The translations under genes and the position numbers were made by a program. Shown piece after piece: positions 53,601 to 62,385 of a stretch of DNA of 64,000 nt (positions are counted from its first letter, which is position 1; each line of letters opens with the position of its first letter). Under the pieces are notes generated by a model. That model made no database searches. It was not told the DNA's origin and saw only the letters and a list, made by a program, of their open reading frames with translations. The DNA is from Falsiroseomonas stagni DSM 19981. Lineage in GTDB: Bacteria; Pseudomonadota; Alphaproteobacteria; Acetobacterales; Acetobacteraceae. The stretch is taken from assembly GCF_900114315.1 (NCBI RefSeq), contig NZ_FOSQ01000001.1:248001-312000 (forward strand), given 5' to 3'.

Positions 53601-54226
53601 GCGCCGGCCCGATCGCGTGCGAGTTGATCCAGGATCGCCGGCATCCGCGCCGTCGCATCCGCGGCAATGCTCTCGAACAGGCTGTTGCCATGCGCATCGA
53701 TGCCGACGGTGACGGGCCCCAGCCCCTCCACCGCCACGCGGACCAGGCGGTAATGCGCGACCAGGTCGTTCCAGGCGACCTGCTTCACCGCCTTGATCGC
53801 GGCCGAATGCAATGGCGCGCCGCCGCCGAGGAAGGAGAAGTAGACGCAGCCCACTTCCTGCATCGCCGCCCGGCACGCCGCATCCAGCCCGCCCTTGCCG
53901 CCGACCGAGGTCAGCCCGTAGTGGCGGATCAGCCTGGGCATCAGCGGGTTGAAGCGCGTGCTGGTGGTGGGGTTCATGTAGAGGATCTCCAGCCCGCCAT
54001 CAGCCGCGTCCTGGCTGTAGGAGCCGAGATGCAGCAGCGACCCGTTCTGCAATTCGATCGGCGGGGCCTCCCCCTTCTCCATGCAGGCAAGGATGCGGTG
54101 ATGCGTCGGCAGCCCCGCCGTGATCACGATCTCCCCGTCCAGCAGCACCATGTCGCCGGCCCTGAGGCTGCGCGCATCCTCCCGCGAGAGCGGCATCCTC
54201 ACGCGGCGATACTCGGAAAAATTCAT
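53597..54226 (-). CDS. class I hydro-lyase, beta subunit (TtdB/FumA-C-terminal type)
   Basis: 209 residues from ATG 54226, overlapping the alpha-subunit stop. MPLSREDARSLRAGDMVLLD, GEIVITAGLPTHHRI, KAVKQVAWND and MNPTTSTRFNP are typical of the fumarate/L(+)-tartrate dehydratase beta fold. The alpha and beta genes make one Fe-S enzyme. The longer frame upstream is an out-of-frame reading of the alpha gene. Confidence 0.93.
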   Translation of the reverse strand: MNFSEYRRVRMPLSREDARSLRAGDMVLLDGEIVITAGLPTHHRILACMEKGEAPPIELQNGSLLHLGSYSQDAADGGLEILYMNPTTSTRFNPLMPRLIRHYGLTSVGGKGGLDAACRAAMQEVGCVYFSFLGGGAPLHSAAIKAVKQVAWNDLVAHYRLVRVAVEGLGPVTVGIDAHGNSLFESIAADATARMPAILDQLARDRAGA

Positions 54227-55092
54227 TCCATGCGCTCCACGGAGCCATCCGCATGCAGCCTGGCGCGGGTGCGGCGGTTGATCCAGCAATTGAAGCAGAT
54301 TGCGACGGGCGTGTAGCCATGGCCGCTGGCGTAATCGACATGCACGGCCAGTGCCGTCGTGTCGCCCCCCGTGCCCATTGGCCCGAAGCCGGTGGCGTTG
54401 ACCGCGCGCAGCAGCCGCTCCTCCATCGCCGCCAGCACGGGTTCGGGATTGGTGCTGCCGATGGGGCGGTAGGTCGCCTTGCTCGCGATCTTCGCGGCCA
54501 CGTCGAAGCTGCCGCCGATGCCGACCCCGATGATCACCGGCGGGCAATGCTGCGACCCCGCCTGCATCACCACCTTCATCACATAGGCTTCGATATCGGC
54601 AAGGCTCGGAAAGCTGAAGGTCTCCGCCGCCGCCCAACGCCCGGAGCCCAGCGCCTTCGGCTGGCAGGCAAACTCGATGTAGTCGGCGCCGCTGATCATG
54701 TCCCAGCTCACCAGGGGCATGTCCTTGCCCTTGTAGCCGCGTTCATTCGTCAGCGGGTTGGTCACATGCTTCAGCAGCGGCGGCTTGATGGTCTCCACCA
54801 GCTCATCGAAGCCATCGACGATCGCGGCCTTGATGTCGCCTTCCCACTTCGCATTGGTGCCGATGCCGACCTGGAAGACGGGCACGCCCGAATCGGAGCA
54901 CACGAAACGATCCGTCTGCTCGGCGCGCAGCGCGCTGCCCAGCATGATCTCCAGCACCCTTTGCGCACCCGGATGGGTTTCCGTCTGCCGTGCGCGGCGC
55001 AGCCCTTCCTTCGTATCCTCCGGGATGCGGCGCAGCGACCAGTCATAGAGCTGCGCCGTCAGGGTCTTCACGCCCTGGTAGGTGATCGCCAT
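54223..55092 (-). CDS. class I Fe-S hydro-lyase, alpha subunit (fumarase/tartrate dehydratase type)
   Basis: 289 residues. Conserved stretches: RFVCSDSGVPVFQVGIG, SQHCPPVIIGVGIGGSFDVA, FGPMGTGGDTTALAVHV and CFNCW. The three cysteines in CSD, HCPP and CFNC positions are the [4Fe-4S] ligands. The enzyme adds or removes water from a C4 dicarboxylate (fumarate, tartrate, mesaconate or similar). It starts 75 bases from the divergent 2-hydroxyacid dehydrogenase with a shared operator between. Operon order is alpha, beta, TctC. Confidence 0.93.
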   Translation of the reverse strand: MAITYQGVKTLTAQLYDWSLRRIPEDTKEGLRRARQTETHPGAQRVLEIMLGSALRAEQTDRFVCSDSGVPVFQVGIGTNAKWEGDIKAAIVDGFDELVETIKPPLLKHVTNPLTNERGYKGKDMPLVSWDMISGADYIEFACQPKALGSGRWAAAETFSFPSLADIEAYVMKVVMQAGSQHCPPVIIGVGIGGSFDVAAKIASKATYRPIGSTNPEPVLAAMEERLLRAVNATGFGPMGTGGDTTALAVHVDYASGHGYTPVAICFNCWINRRTRARLHADGSVERME

Positions 55093-55117
55093 GGCGGCTG
55101 GCCTATCCTTTCCCTGA

Positions 55118-55139
55118 AAAGGCCACTACCCTGACCTTT
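55118..55139. promoter_or_regulatory. inverted repeat in the hydro-lyase/dehydrogenase promoter
   Basis: AAAGGCCA (55118-55125), six bases, TGACCTTT (55132-55139). Arms match at seven of eight positions. The same AAGGYCA-N6-TGACCTT pattern recurs at 56135-56154. It lies between the divergent starts, followed by a possible -10 TATAGA. A shared regulator probably controls both directions. Confidence 0.65.
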
Positions 55140-55166
55140 AAGGCAGTATAGACCGAGGAAACGCCC

Positions 55167-56105
55167 ATGCCGCAACCCGCCGGGGAGACAATCCTCGCCA
55201 TCGTGCCCGCGGCCGCGGACCTGAAGGCGGCGATCGAGGCACAGGGCCACCGGGTCATCGACCTTTCCATCCAGCCCGAGGGTCCCGTGCCGGGTTTCCG
55301 CGTGCTGCTGGGCACCGCCATGGCCGGCGCCTCCGCCGAGACCTTCGCCCGCTTCCCCGACGCCAGGCTACTCGCCAGCATGGGGACGGGCCTCGACCGC
55401 ATCGACCTCGATGCTGCCCGCGCCCGCGGCATCGCCGTGCTCAACACGCCGGATGTGCTGACGGAGGATACGGCCGACTTCGCCATCGCCCTGCTCTATG
55501 GCATCGCGCGGCGGGTGGTGGAGGCCGATGCCTTCGTCCGTTCCGGCGCCTGGGCCAAGGGGCGCCTCTCCCCCTCCACACGCCTGATCGGCAAGACCTG
55601 CGGCATCTTCGGCCTTGGGAAGATCGGCCAGGCCGTGGCGCGGCGGGCACAGGGCATCGGGATGAGCGTCATCTGGTCCGGCCCCCGCCCTAAGCCCGGG
55701 GTCGCCTGGCCCTATGTCGCGGACCTCGCCACCATGGTGGAGCAATGCGACGTGCTGGTGCTGACCTGCCCGGGCGGGGCGGAAACCGACCGCATCATCG
55801 ATGCCGCCATGCTCCAGCGCCTCGGCCCCAAGGGGTTCCTCATCAACATCGCCCGCGGCACCGTCGTCGATGAACCCGCACTGGTGGCGGCGTTGAAGGC
55901 CGGCACGATCCGGGGCGCGGCGACCGACGTCTTCCGGTCCGAACCCGTGCCCGACCCCGCCATGCTGGAAGCCCCCAACCTGGTCGTGGCGCCGCACTAC
56001 GCCACCGTCACCCATGAGACCCGCGCCGACATGATCGCCATGCTCGCCGATGGCATTTCCGCCTTTGCCGCCGGCCGACCCCACCACGACGCCACCAAAG
56101 GCTGA
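55167..56105 (+). CDS. D-isomer-specific 2-hydroxyacid dehydrogenase
   Basis: 312 residues, GAGGAA before the ATG. NAD(P)-binding GLGKIG near 150, the substrate arginine in INIARGTVVDEPALVAALK, and a catalytic His in APHYATVTHE; Glu in FRSEP. This is the hydroxypyruvate/glyoxylate reductase-like group. It oxidises or reduces a 2-hydroxy acid, for example a malate- or tartrate-derived compound made with the divergent hydro-lyase. Carries its own repeat-containing promoter. Confidence 0.92.
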   Translation: MPQPAGETILAIVPAAADLKAAIEAQGHRVIDLSIQPEGPVPGFRVLLGTAMAGASAETFARFPDARLLASMGTGLDRIDLDAARARGIAVLNTPDVLTEDTADFAIALLYGIARRVVEADAFVRSGAWAKGRLSPSTRLIGKTCGIFGLGKIGQAVARRAQGIGMSVIWSGPRPKPGVAWPYVADLATMVEQCDVLVLTCPGGAETDRIIDAAMLQRLGPKGFLINIARGTVVDEPALVAALKAGTIRGAATDVFRSEPVPDPAMLEAPNLVVAPHYATVTHETRADMIAMLADGISAFAAGRPHHDATKG

Positions 56106-56129
56106 GGCTGGACGAAAGCGGCGCTTTCC

Positions 56130-56159
56130 CTCATAAGGTCATAATCCTGACCTTTTGAG
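56130..56159. promoter_or_regulatory. second copy of the AAGGTCA-N6-TGACCTT operator
   Basis: CTCATAAGGTCA (56130-56141) and TGACCTTTTGAG (56148-56159) are inverted repeats matching at 11 of 12 positions around a six-base centre. It lies 35 bases before the GTG start of the GST operon. Near-identical to the repeat at 55118-55139. Confidence 0.7.
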
Positions 56160-56194
56160 GGGTCGGACCTGCGCCTGCCTGGAGGAAACCAACC

Positions 56195-56824
56195 GTGACG
56201 ACCACCCCGCCGCCGATGACGCTGCATTGGTCGCCGCGTTCGCCCTTCGTCCGGAAGGTCATGGTCTTCGCGCATGAGGCCGGGCTGGTGGATCGCATCC
56301 GTACGGTGCGGACCCCGGTCGCGATGACCAAGCCGAACCACGACCTTCTGCCGCTTAACCCCATCGGCAAGATTCCCACGCTCGAACTGCCCGATGGCAG
56401 CGTCCTCTACGACAGCGGCGTGATCTGCGAATACCTGGACACGCTGCACCCCGGCCCGCGGATGATCCCGGCGGAGGGCGCCGCGCGCTGGGTCGAACTC
56501 CGCCGCCACGCCATGGCGACGTTGTTCCTGGACACGCTCATCCTCTGGCGGAACGAGCGGGACAAGGAACACCCCCTGCCCGCGCTGCTCGATGCCTTTG
56601 CGCTGAAGACGACCCACGCGCTGCGCGCCATCGAGGCCGAGATCGAGGACATCGCCGCCCGCCCGATCGGGCTCGCGCAAGTCACCCTCGGCGTCGTCGG
56701 TGCCTATCTCGATTTCCGCTTCGCCGATATCGACTGGCGCGCCGCCTGCCCGCGCTTCGCGGCCTGGCACGCCGAATTCGCGAAGCGGCCCTCGATGATG
56801 GCGACCGTGGTGGCGGAGGGCTGA
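56195..56824 (+). CDS. glutathione S-transferase-like protein
   Basis: 209 residues from a GTG preceded by GGAGG. Thioredoxin-fold start SPRSPFVRKVMVFAHEAGLV, cis-proline loop GKIPTLELPDG, LYDSGVICEYLD, then an all-helical C-terminal domain. It probably conjugates or isomerises a substrate in the pathway below. First gene of a plus-strand operon of at least nine genes with short gaps or overlaps. Confidence 0.9.
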   Translation: MTTTPPPMTLHWSPRSPFVRKVMVFAHEAGLVDRIRTVRTPVAMTKPNHDLLPLNPIGKIPTLELPDGSVLYDSGVICEYLDTLHPGPRMIPAEGAARWVELRRHAMATLFLDTLILWRNERDKEHPLPALLDAFALKTTHALRAIEAEIEDIAARPIGLAQVTLGVVGAYLDFRFADIDWRAACPRFAAWHAEFAKRPSMMATVVAEG

Positions 56825-56829
56825 TCGCC

Positions 56830-58035
56830 ATGGCCGGACCCCTTTCCCACCTCCGCGTCCTCGACCTCGGCCGCATCATGGCGGCACCCTGGGCGACCCA
56901 GATCCTGGCCGATCTCGGCGCCGACGTGATCAAGATCGAGCGTCCGGGCGCAGGCGACGACACGCGCGCCTGGGGGCCGCCCTTCCTCAAGGACCGTGAC
57001 GGAAACCCGACGAAGGAGGCCGGCTACTACCTCTCCGTCAATCGCGGCAAGCGATCCGTCACCATCGATATCACGCGGCCCGAAGGCCAGGCTGTGGTAC
57101 GCCGGATCGCGGAGACGGCCGACATTGTCGTCGAGAATTTCAAGGCCGGCGCGCTGACGCGCTACGGGCTCGATGCCGACAGCCTGCGCAAGCTGAAGCC
57201 CAGCCTGATCTGCTGTTCCGTCACCGGCTTCGGCCAGGATGGGCCGCGGCGCGACCAGGCCGCCTATGACTTCATGATCCAGGCCATGGGCGGGCTGATG
57301 TCCGTGACCGGGGAGAAGGATGGCCCGCCGCAGAAGGTCGGTGTCCCCATCGTCGATCTCATGACCGGCATGTATGCCGCGACCGCCATCCTCGCCGCGG
57401 TCGCGCATCGCGACCAGACGGGGAAGGGGGAGACGATCGACCTCGCCATGCTCGACGTGCAGACGGCCTTCCTCGCCAACCAGGCGATGAATTTTCTTGT
57501 GGGTGGCAAGGTCCCGCATCGCGCGGGCAACCGGCATCCCAACATCCAGCCGCAGGACGTCTTCCCCTGCGCCGATGGCTACATCGTGCTGGCCGTCGGC
57601 AATGACGGGCAGTTCGCGAAGCTCTGCGAGGCGATCGGGCGGGCGGATTGGGCGCAGGATCCGCGCTTCGTGAAGAACGCCGATCGCGTCAGGAACGAAC
57701 TCGTCCTGACGCCCATGCTGACCAAACGCTTCGCCGACTTCACCCGACTGGAACTGACGACGATGCTCGACGCCGCCGGCGTCCCCTGCGGCCCCATCAA
57801 CACCGTCCCCGACGTGTTCCAGGATCCGCAGGTCAAACATCGGAACATGCTGCGCATGGTGCCGCACCCGCATGGGGAGGTCCCGCAGGTGGTCAGCCCA
57901 ATCCGCCTCAAGGACAATCCGCTGAGTTTCGATCGCCCGCCGCCGCTGCTCGGCCAGCATACGGCGGAGGTGCTGCGCGAACTCGGCATCGGTGACGACG
58001 AACAGGCGGCGCTCGCTGCCGCGAAGGTGACCTGA
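56830..58035 (+). CDS. family III CoA transferase (CaiB/BaiF type)
   Basis: 401 residues. LRVLDLGRIMAAPWATQILA, LGADVIKIERPGAGDDTRAW, NRGKRSVTIDITRPEGQ and the catalytic Asp in GVPIVDLMTGMYAATAILAA. It moves CoA between carboxylic acids, making the acyl-CoA substrate for the enoyl-CoA hydratase at the end of the operon. Follows the GST gene by 5 bases. Confidence 0.95.
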   Translation: MAGPLSHLRVLDLGRIMAAPWATQILADLGADVIKIERPGAGDDTRAWGPPFLKDRDGNPTKEAGYYLSVNRGKRSVTIDITRPEGQAVVRRIAETADIVVENFKAGALTRYGLDADSLRKLKPSLICCSVTGFGQDGPRRDQAAYDFMIQAMGGLMSVTGEKDGPPQKVGVPIVDLMTGMYAATAILAAVAHRDQTGKGETIDLAMLDVQTAFLANQAMNFLVGGKVPHRAGNRHPNIQPQDVFPCADGYIVLAVGNDGQFAKLCEAIGRADWAQDPRFVKNADRVRNELVLTPMLTKRFADFTRLELTTMLDAAGVPCGPINTVPDVFQDPQVKHRNMLRMVPHPHGEVPQVVSPIRLKDNPLSFDRPPPLLGQHTAEVLRELGIGDDEQAALAAAKVT

Positions 58036-58037
58036 CC

Positions 58038-58628
58038 ATGCCGCGCATTCCCCTGCCTTCATCGCGGGACGAGCTGGACGAGGCGCAGCGCAAGGTCTGG
58101 GACGGCGTCGTCTCCGGCCCGCGCGGCCAGGTCATCGGCCCGCTGCGGGCTGCCATCCACAATGCCGACCTGGCCGAGCGCTGGTCGGCGCTGGGCGAAG
58201 CGCTGCGCTTCTCCACCAGCCTCGACAAGCGCCTGTCGGAACTCGCGATCTGCGTGACGGGGCGGCGCTGGAGCAGCCAGGTGGAGTGGTTCGTCCATGC
58301 CGCGACGGCCGCCAAGGTCGGCGTCTCCGCCGATGTGCTGGACGCGATCCGCGAAGGCCGAGCGCCCGGCTTCGACAAGCGCGATGAGGCGGTGGTCTAT
58401 GAATTCGCCCGCACGCTCCAGGCCGATGGCCGCGTGCCCGACGCGATCTATGATGAGGCCCGCGCGCTGTTCGGCGTGAAGGGCGTGGTCGAGCTGACGG
58501 CGCTGGTCGGCTACTACACCATGGTCTCCATGACGCTGAACGCGCATGGCGTGCCGCTGCCGGATGGTGAGGCCGAGCCCCTGGTCGCGCCGCCCACGGG
58601 CCTCTTCACCCTGGCGCCGCTGCCGTGA
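58038..58628 (+). CDS. carboxymuconolactone decarboxylase family protein
   Basis: 196 residues. LSELAICVTGRRWSSQVEWF, VHAATAAKVG and LVGYYTMVSMTLNAHGVPLP are the CMD/AhpD-like pattern. The CxxC of AhpD peroxidases is absent; an E-W-F-V-H motif takes its place, as in the decarboxylase-like branch. Two bases after the CoA transferase; overlaps the next gene by four bases. Confidence 0.88.
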   Translation: MPRIPLPSSRDELDEAQRKVWDGVVSGPRGQVIGPLRAAIHNADLAERWSALGEALRFSTSLDKRLSELAICVTGRRWSSQVEWFVHAATAAKVGVSADVLDAIREGRAPGFDKRDEAVVYEFARTLQADGRVPDAIYDEARALFGVKGVVELTALVGYYTMVSMTLNAHGVPLPDGEAEPLVAPPTGLFTLAPLP

Positions 58629-59455
58629 CCGCGACCGTTCCCGCGCCTGTCCTTTCCGCGCCCCGCCATGCCGTGCCGGCGGGCGCCTGGGACACGCACA
58701 CCCATGTCTTCGATGCCCGCTTCCCCGCCGGCCCCGCGCCCTATGCGCTGCCGGAGGCGATGCTGGACATCCACGCCGCCATGCGCGCCACGCTCGGCAC
58801 CGCCCACGCCGTGCTGGTGCAGCCCGCCCCCTATGGCCGCGACCCCGCCTGCCTGCTGGATGCGCTGAAGCGCGACCCCGCGCTGCGCGGCGTGATGATC
58901 GCGGATGAGAGCGTCACCGACGCCACGCTTGCCGACTGGCACGCGGCCGGCATCCGCGCGCTGCGCTTCGTGGAGATGCGCGCCCCCGGCGGCACCGGCC
59001 GCTATCCCGGCGCCATCGGCGTGGATGCGCTCAAGCTGCTCGCGCCGCGGCTGCGCGCGCTGGGCTGGCAGGCGCATCTCTGGGCCAGCGCCACGCAACT
59101 CGCGGAATTGCTGCCGGATCTCAGGCCGCTCGGCGTGCCGCTGGTGATCGATCATTGCGGCATGCCCGCTGGTGTCGATGATCATGGCTTCGTTCAGCTC
59201 CTGCGCCTGCTGCGCGACGGCGCCGCCTGGGTGAAGATCACGACCTGCCGCCTGTCCTGCGATCCCCGCCCAATCCAGGATGCGCTGGTGGCGGCCAACC
59301 CGGATCGCCTGCTCTGGGGCTCCGACTGGCCCTATGTGCGCATGTCCCCGCCGCCCGACGCGGGGGCGATGATGGATGCCTTCCTCGGCGCGCTGGGCGA
59401 CGATGGGCTCGCCCGCAAAATCCTGGTGGACAATCCCGCCAGGCTCTTCGACTGA
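58625..59455 (+). CDS. amidohydrolase, 2-pyrone-4,6-dicarboxylate hydrolase-like
   Basis: 276 residues, GTG start overlapping the previous stop (GTGA). Metal-binding AWDTHTHVFDARFP near 22-35, second-shell LVIDHCGMPA and active-site Asp in LLWGSDWPYVRMSP. This is the PDC hydrolase (LigI-like) branch of amidohydrolases, which open lactone or pyrone rings of aromatic breakdown. With the CMD-like gene it hints at an aromatic or lactone substrate. Confidence 0.9.
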   Translation: MTATVPAPVLSAPRHAVPAGAWDTHTHVFDARFPAGPAPYALPEAMLDIHAAMRATLGTAHAVLVQPAPYGRDPACLLDALKRDPALRGVMIADESVTDATLADWHAAGIRALRFVEMRAPGGTGRYPGAIGVDALKLLAPRLRALGWQAHLWASATQLAELLPDLRPLGVPLVIDHCGMPAGVDDHGFVQLLRLLRDGAAWVKITTCRLSCDPRPIQDALVAANPDRLLWGSDWPYVRMSPPPDAGAMMDAFLGALGDDGLARKILVDNPARLFD

Positions 59456-59486
59456 CCCAATGAAACAACGAACGGAGGACACGGCC

Positions 59487-60461
59487 GTGACCATCGGAAG
59501 ACGCAGCGCCCTCGGCGCCATGGGCCTGCTGGCCCTGCCCGGCCTCGCGCAGGCGCAGGCAGCCTTCCCCGACCAGCCCATCCGCATGATCGTCCCCTTC
59601 GCCGCCGGCGGCCCCGCGGACATCATCGCGCGCGTCGTCTCCCGCGCCATGTCGGAACGCCTGGGCCGGCCGATCGTGGTGGAAGCGCGGGCCGGTGCCG
59701 GTGGCCTCATCGGCGTCGATGTCGCGTCCAAGTCGCGGCCGGACGGGCACACGCTGGTCATGGCGTCCTCGGGCGCCATCGTCATCATCCCGCATATGCG
59801 GTCCAACATGCCCTATGACCCGCTGCGCGACCTGACGCCGGTCACGCAGGTGCTCGCCGTGCCGCAGATCGTCTCCGTGGCGCCGGGCCTCGCCGTCCGC
59901 AACCTGGCGGAGCTGGTCGCCATGGCGAAGGCCAGGCCGGGCGGGCTGACCTTCGGCTCCGCCGGCATCGGATCGTCGCTGCACATGGCGGGCGAATTGC
60001 TTAAGCTGCGCGCGGGCATCGACATCACCCATATCCCCTATGGCGGCGCGGCACCGGCGGTGACGGATCTGCTGGCGGGGCGCATCCAGATCCTCGCGGC
60101 CGATGTGCCCGCGCTGATCGGCCAGGTGCGCGCCGGGGCGCTGCGCGCGCTGGCCGTGACGGCCGCCGAACGCCTGGCGATCCTTCCCGACGTGCCCACC
60201 GCCATCGAGGCCGGTGTCCCCAACATGATCAGCGAGACCTGGTACGGCATCTTCGGCCCGGCCAACATCCCGCAGGACCGCGTCGATATCCTGGTCAACG
60301 CCGCCCGCGCCTCGCTCCAGGATGCCGAAGTGCGGCGCGTGCTGGTCGAGCAGGGCGGCCGCATTGTTGGCAGCACCCCGGCGGACTTCACCACCTTCAT
60401 CCGCGAGACCAACGCCACCTGGGGCGATGTGGTCCGCACCACCGGCGCGCGGCTGGAGTAG
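59487..60461 (+). CDS. Bug/TctC receptor, copy A
   Basis: 324 residues from GTG 59487, eight bases after GGAGG; ATG 59460 is in frame but lacks a site. Twin-arginine-like RRSALGAMGLLALPGLAQAQ signal, then QPIRMIVPFAAGGPADIIAR. TctC family periplasmic receptor. First of four tandem copies; distinctly different from the other three in sequence. Confidence 0.93.
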   Translation: MTIGRRSALGAMGLLALPGLAQAQAAFPDQPIRMIVPFAAGGPADIIARVVSRAMSERLGRPIVVEARAGAGGLIGVDVASKSRPDGHTLVMASSGAIVIIPHMRSNMPYDPLRDLTPVTQVLAVPQIVSVAPGLAVRNLAELVAMAKARPGGLTFGSAGIGSSLHMAGELLKLRAGIDITHIPYGGAAPAVTDLLAGRIQILAADVPALIGQVRAGALRALAVTAAERLAILPDVPTAIEAGVPNMISETWYGIFGPANIPQDRVDILVNAARASLQDAEVRRVLVEQGGRIVGSTPADFTTFIRETNATWGDVVRTTGARLE

Positions 60462-60466
60462 CGCCG

Positions 60467-61429
60467 ATGCGCCGCCGCATCCTCCTCGCCACCGCGCTCG
60501 CCCTGCCCGGGGTGGCGCGCGCGCAGGGCGCCTGGGCGCCCAACCGCAGCCTGCGCATCATCGTGCCCCAGGCACCCGGCGGCACGGCCGATACGCTCGC
60601 CCGCCTCGTGGCGGCGCCGCTGGGCGTGGGCTTCGGCCAATCCGTCGTGGTCGAGAACCGGCCCGGCGGCAACCAGACCGTGGGGGCCATCGCCGTGGCG
60701 CAGTCGCCACCGGATGGCCACACCCTGCTCTACGCGCCGCCCGGCGTGCAGATCCTGAACCCGCTGATGATGCGCAGCGTTCCCTACGACGCCTTCAACG
60801 ATTTTTCTCCAGTTATCGCCCTGATGCGGGCACCCAAGCTGCTCGTCGTGCGGGGGGACTCGCCCATCCGCAGCACGGCCGACCTGATCGCCGCGGCCAA
60901 GGCCCGGCCCGGCCAGTTGACGTATTGCAGCGCCGGCATCGGCTCCGCCGCGCATCTCGCCGCCGCCCTCTTCTCCCAGATGGCGGGGATCGAGATGCTG
61001 CACGTGCCCTATCGCGGCACCGCGCCCGGCGTGCAGGATCTGCTGGCCGGCCGCATCGACCTCACCCTCGACACCGCCGCGGCGCTGCTGCCGCTGGTGC
61101 GGGAAGGGCGCCTCCGCGCGCTGGCCGTCAGCACGCGGGACAGGGCGGAGGCCGCGCCGGAACTGCCGCCGATCGCGGACACGCTGCCCGGCTTCCATGA
61201 TGCCAGCTTCAACTACATCCTCGCCCCCGGCCGCACACCGCCCGAGATCACCGGCAGCCTCAACGCCGCCTTCGACCGCGTGCTGAAGGACCCCGCCATC
61301 CGCGCCCGCTTTGCCGCGCTCGGCGCGGAAGCGCTGGGCGGCACGCGGGAGGAACTGGCGGCGATGATCCAGGAGGAGATCGCGCGCTGGCGTGGCGTCA
61401 TCACCGCGCAGCGGATCACCCTCGAATGA
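60467..61429 (+). CDS. Bug/TctC receptor, copy B
   Basis: 320 residues. Signal RRRILLATALALPGVARAQG, then RSLRIIVPQAPGGTADTLAR. Shares with copy C the strings HTLLYA, QILNP, LRAPKLLVVR-like and DASFNYILAPGRTPPE, so B and C are recent duplicates. Follows copy A by 5 bases; overlaps copy C by four. Confidence 0.93.
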   Translation: MRRRILLATALALPGVARAQGAWAPNRSLRIIVPQAPGGTADTLARLVAAPLGVGFGQSVVVENRPGGNQTVGAIAVAQSPPDGHTLLYAPPGVQILNPLMMRSVPYDAFNDFSPVIALMRAPKLLVVRGDSPIRSTADLIAAAKARPGQLTYCSAGIGSAAHLAAALFSQMAGIEMLHVPYRGTAPGVQDLLAGRIDLTLDTAAALLPLVREGRLRALAVSTRDRAEAAPELPPIADTLPGFHDASFNYILAPGRTPPEITGSLNAAFDRVLKDPAIRARFAALGAEALGGTREELAAMIQEEIARWRGVITAQRITLE

Positions 61430-62385
61430 TCGTGCGCCGCAGCCTTCTCCTCTCAAGCCTGGCCATGCCCGCCCTGGCGCAGACGCCCTGGGCGCCAAGC
61501 CGGCCCATGCGCATGGTCGTTCCCTTCGCGCCTGGCGGCGCGGCGGATACGGTCGGGCGCGTCATCGCGGAACAGCTGGCAGCGCTGCTCGGCCAGCCCA
61601 TGACAGTGGAGAACCGCCCGGGCGGCGGCACCACCATCGGTGCCGTCGCGGTGGCGCGCGCGCCCGCCGATGGCCACACGCTGCTCTACGCCACGCCCAA
61701 TGTGCAGATCCTCAACCCGCATCTGATGCGCACGCTGCCCTATGATCCCGTCGCCGATTTCGCGCCGGTGATCGCGGTGCTGCGCGCGCCGAAGCTGCTG
61801 GTGGTGCGGCCCGATTTCGCCGCGCGCGACATCCCCGGCCTCATCGCCCTGGCGCGGCGGGAGGCGAATGCGCTGACCTTCGCCAGCGCGGGCGTTGCCT
61901 CCTCCGGCCACCTCGCCGCGGCGATGCTGGGCCAGATGGCCAATGTGGAGATGCTGCACGTGCCCTTCCGCGGCACCGCGCCGGCCGTGCAGGAAGTCAT
62001 GGGCGGACGCGTCGATTTCATGATGGACAACATCGCGACGCTGCTGCCGCTGGTGCGGGACGGGCGCCTGCGCGCCCTTGCCGTCTCCACCGCCGATCCC
62101 GCCGCCGCGGCGCCCGAACTGCCGACGGTGGCGGCCACGCTGCCGGGATATCACGACGCCAGCTTCAACTACCTGCTGGCCCCCGCGCGCACGCCGCCGG
62201 AGGTGATCGCGGTGCTCAACGCCACGGTCAACACCATCCTCGACCAGCCCGCCATGCGCGCGCGGTTCGAGGCACTGGGAATCGAGAAGCTGGGCGGCAC
62301 GCCGCAGGCACTGGCCGCCATGGTGCGGGAGGAATCGGATCGCTGGGGCCCGGTGATCCGCCAGGGAGGGATCACCGCCGAATGA
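61426..62385 (+). CDS. Bug/TctC receptor, copy C
   Basis: 319 residues. Signal RRSLLLSSLAMPALAQTPWA, then RPMRMVVPFAPGGAADTVGR. Very close to copy B along its length (YDASFNYLLAPARTPPEV versus the B version). ATGA overlaps on both sides, so copies B, C and D are translationally coupled. Confidence 0.93.
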   Translation: MIVRRSLLLSSLAMPALAQTPWAPSRPMRMVVPFAPGGAADTVGRVIAEQLAALLGQPMTVENRPGGGTTIGAVAVARAPADGHTLLYATPNVQILNPHLMRTLPYDPVADFAPVIAVLRAPKLLVVRPDFAARDIPGLIALARREANALTFASAGVASSGHLAAAMLGQMANVEMLHVPFRGTAPAVQEVMGGRVDFMMDNIATLLPLVRDGRLRALAVSTADPAAAAPELPTVAATLPGYHDASFNYLLAPARTPPEVIAVLNATVNTILDQPAMRARFEALGIEKLGGTPQALAAMVREESDRWGPVIRQGGITAE

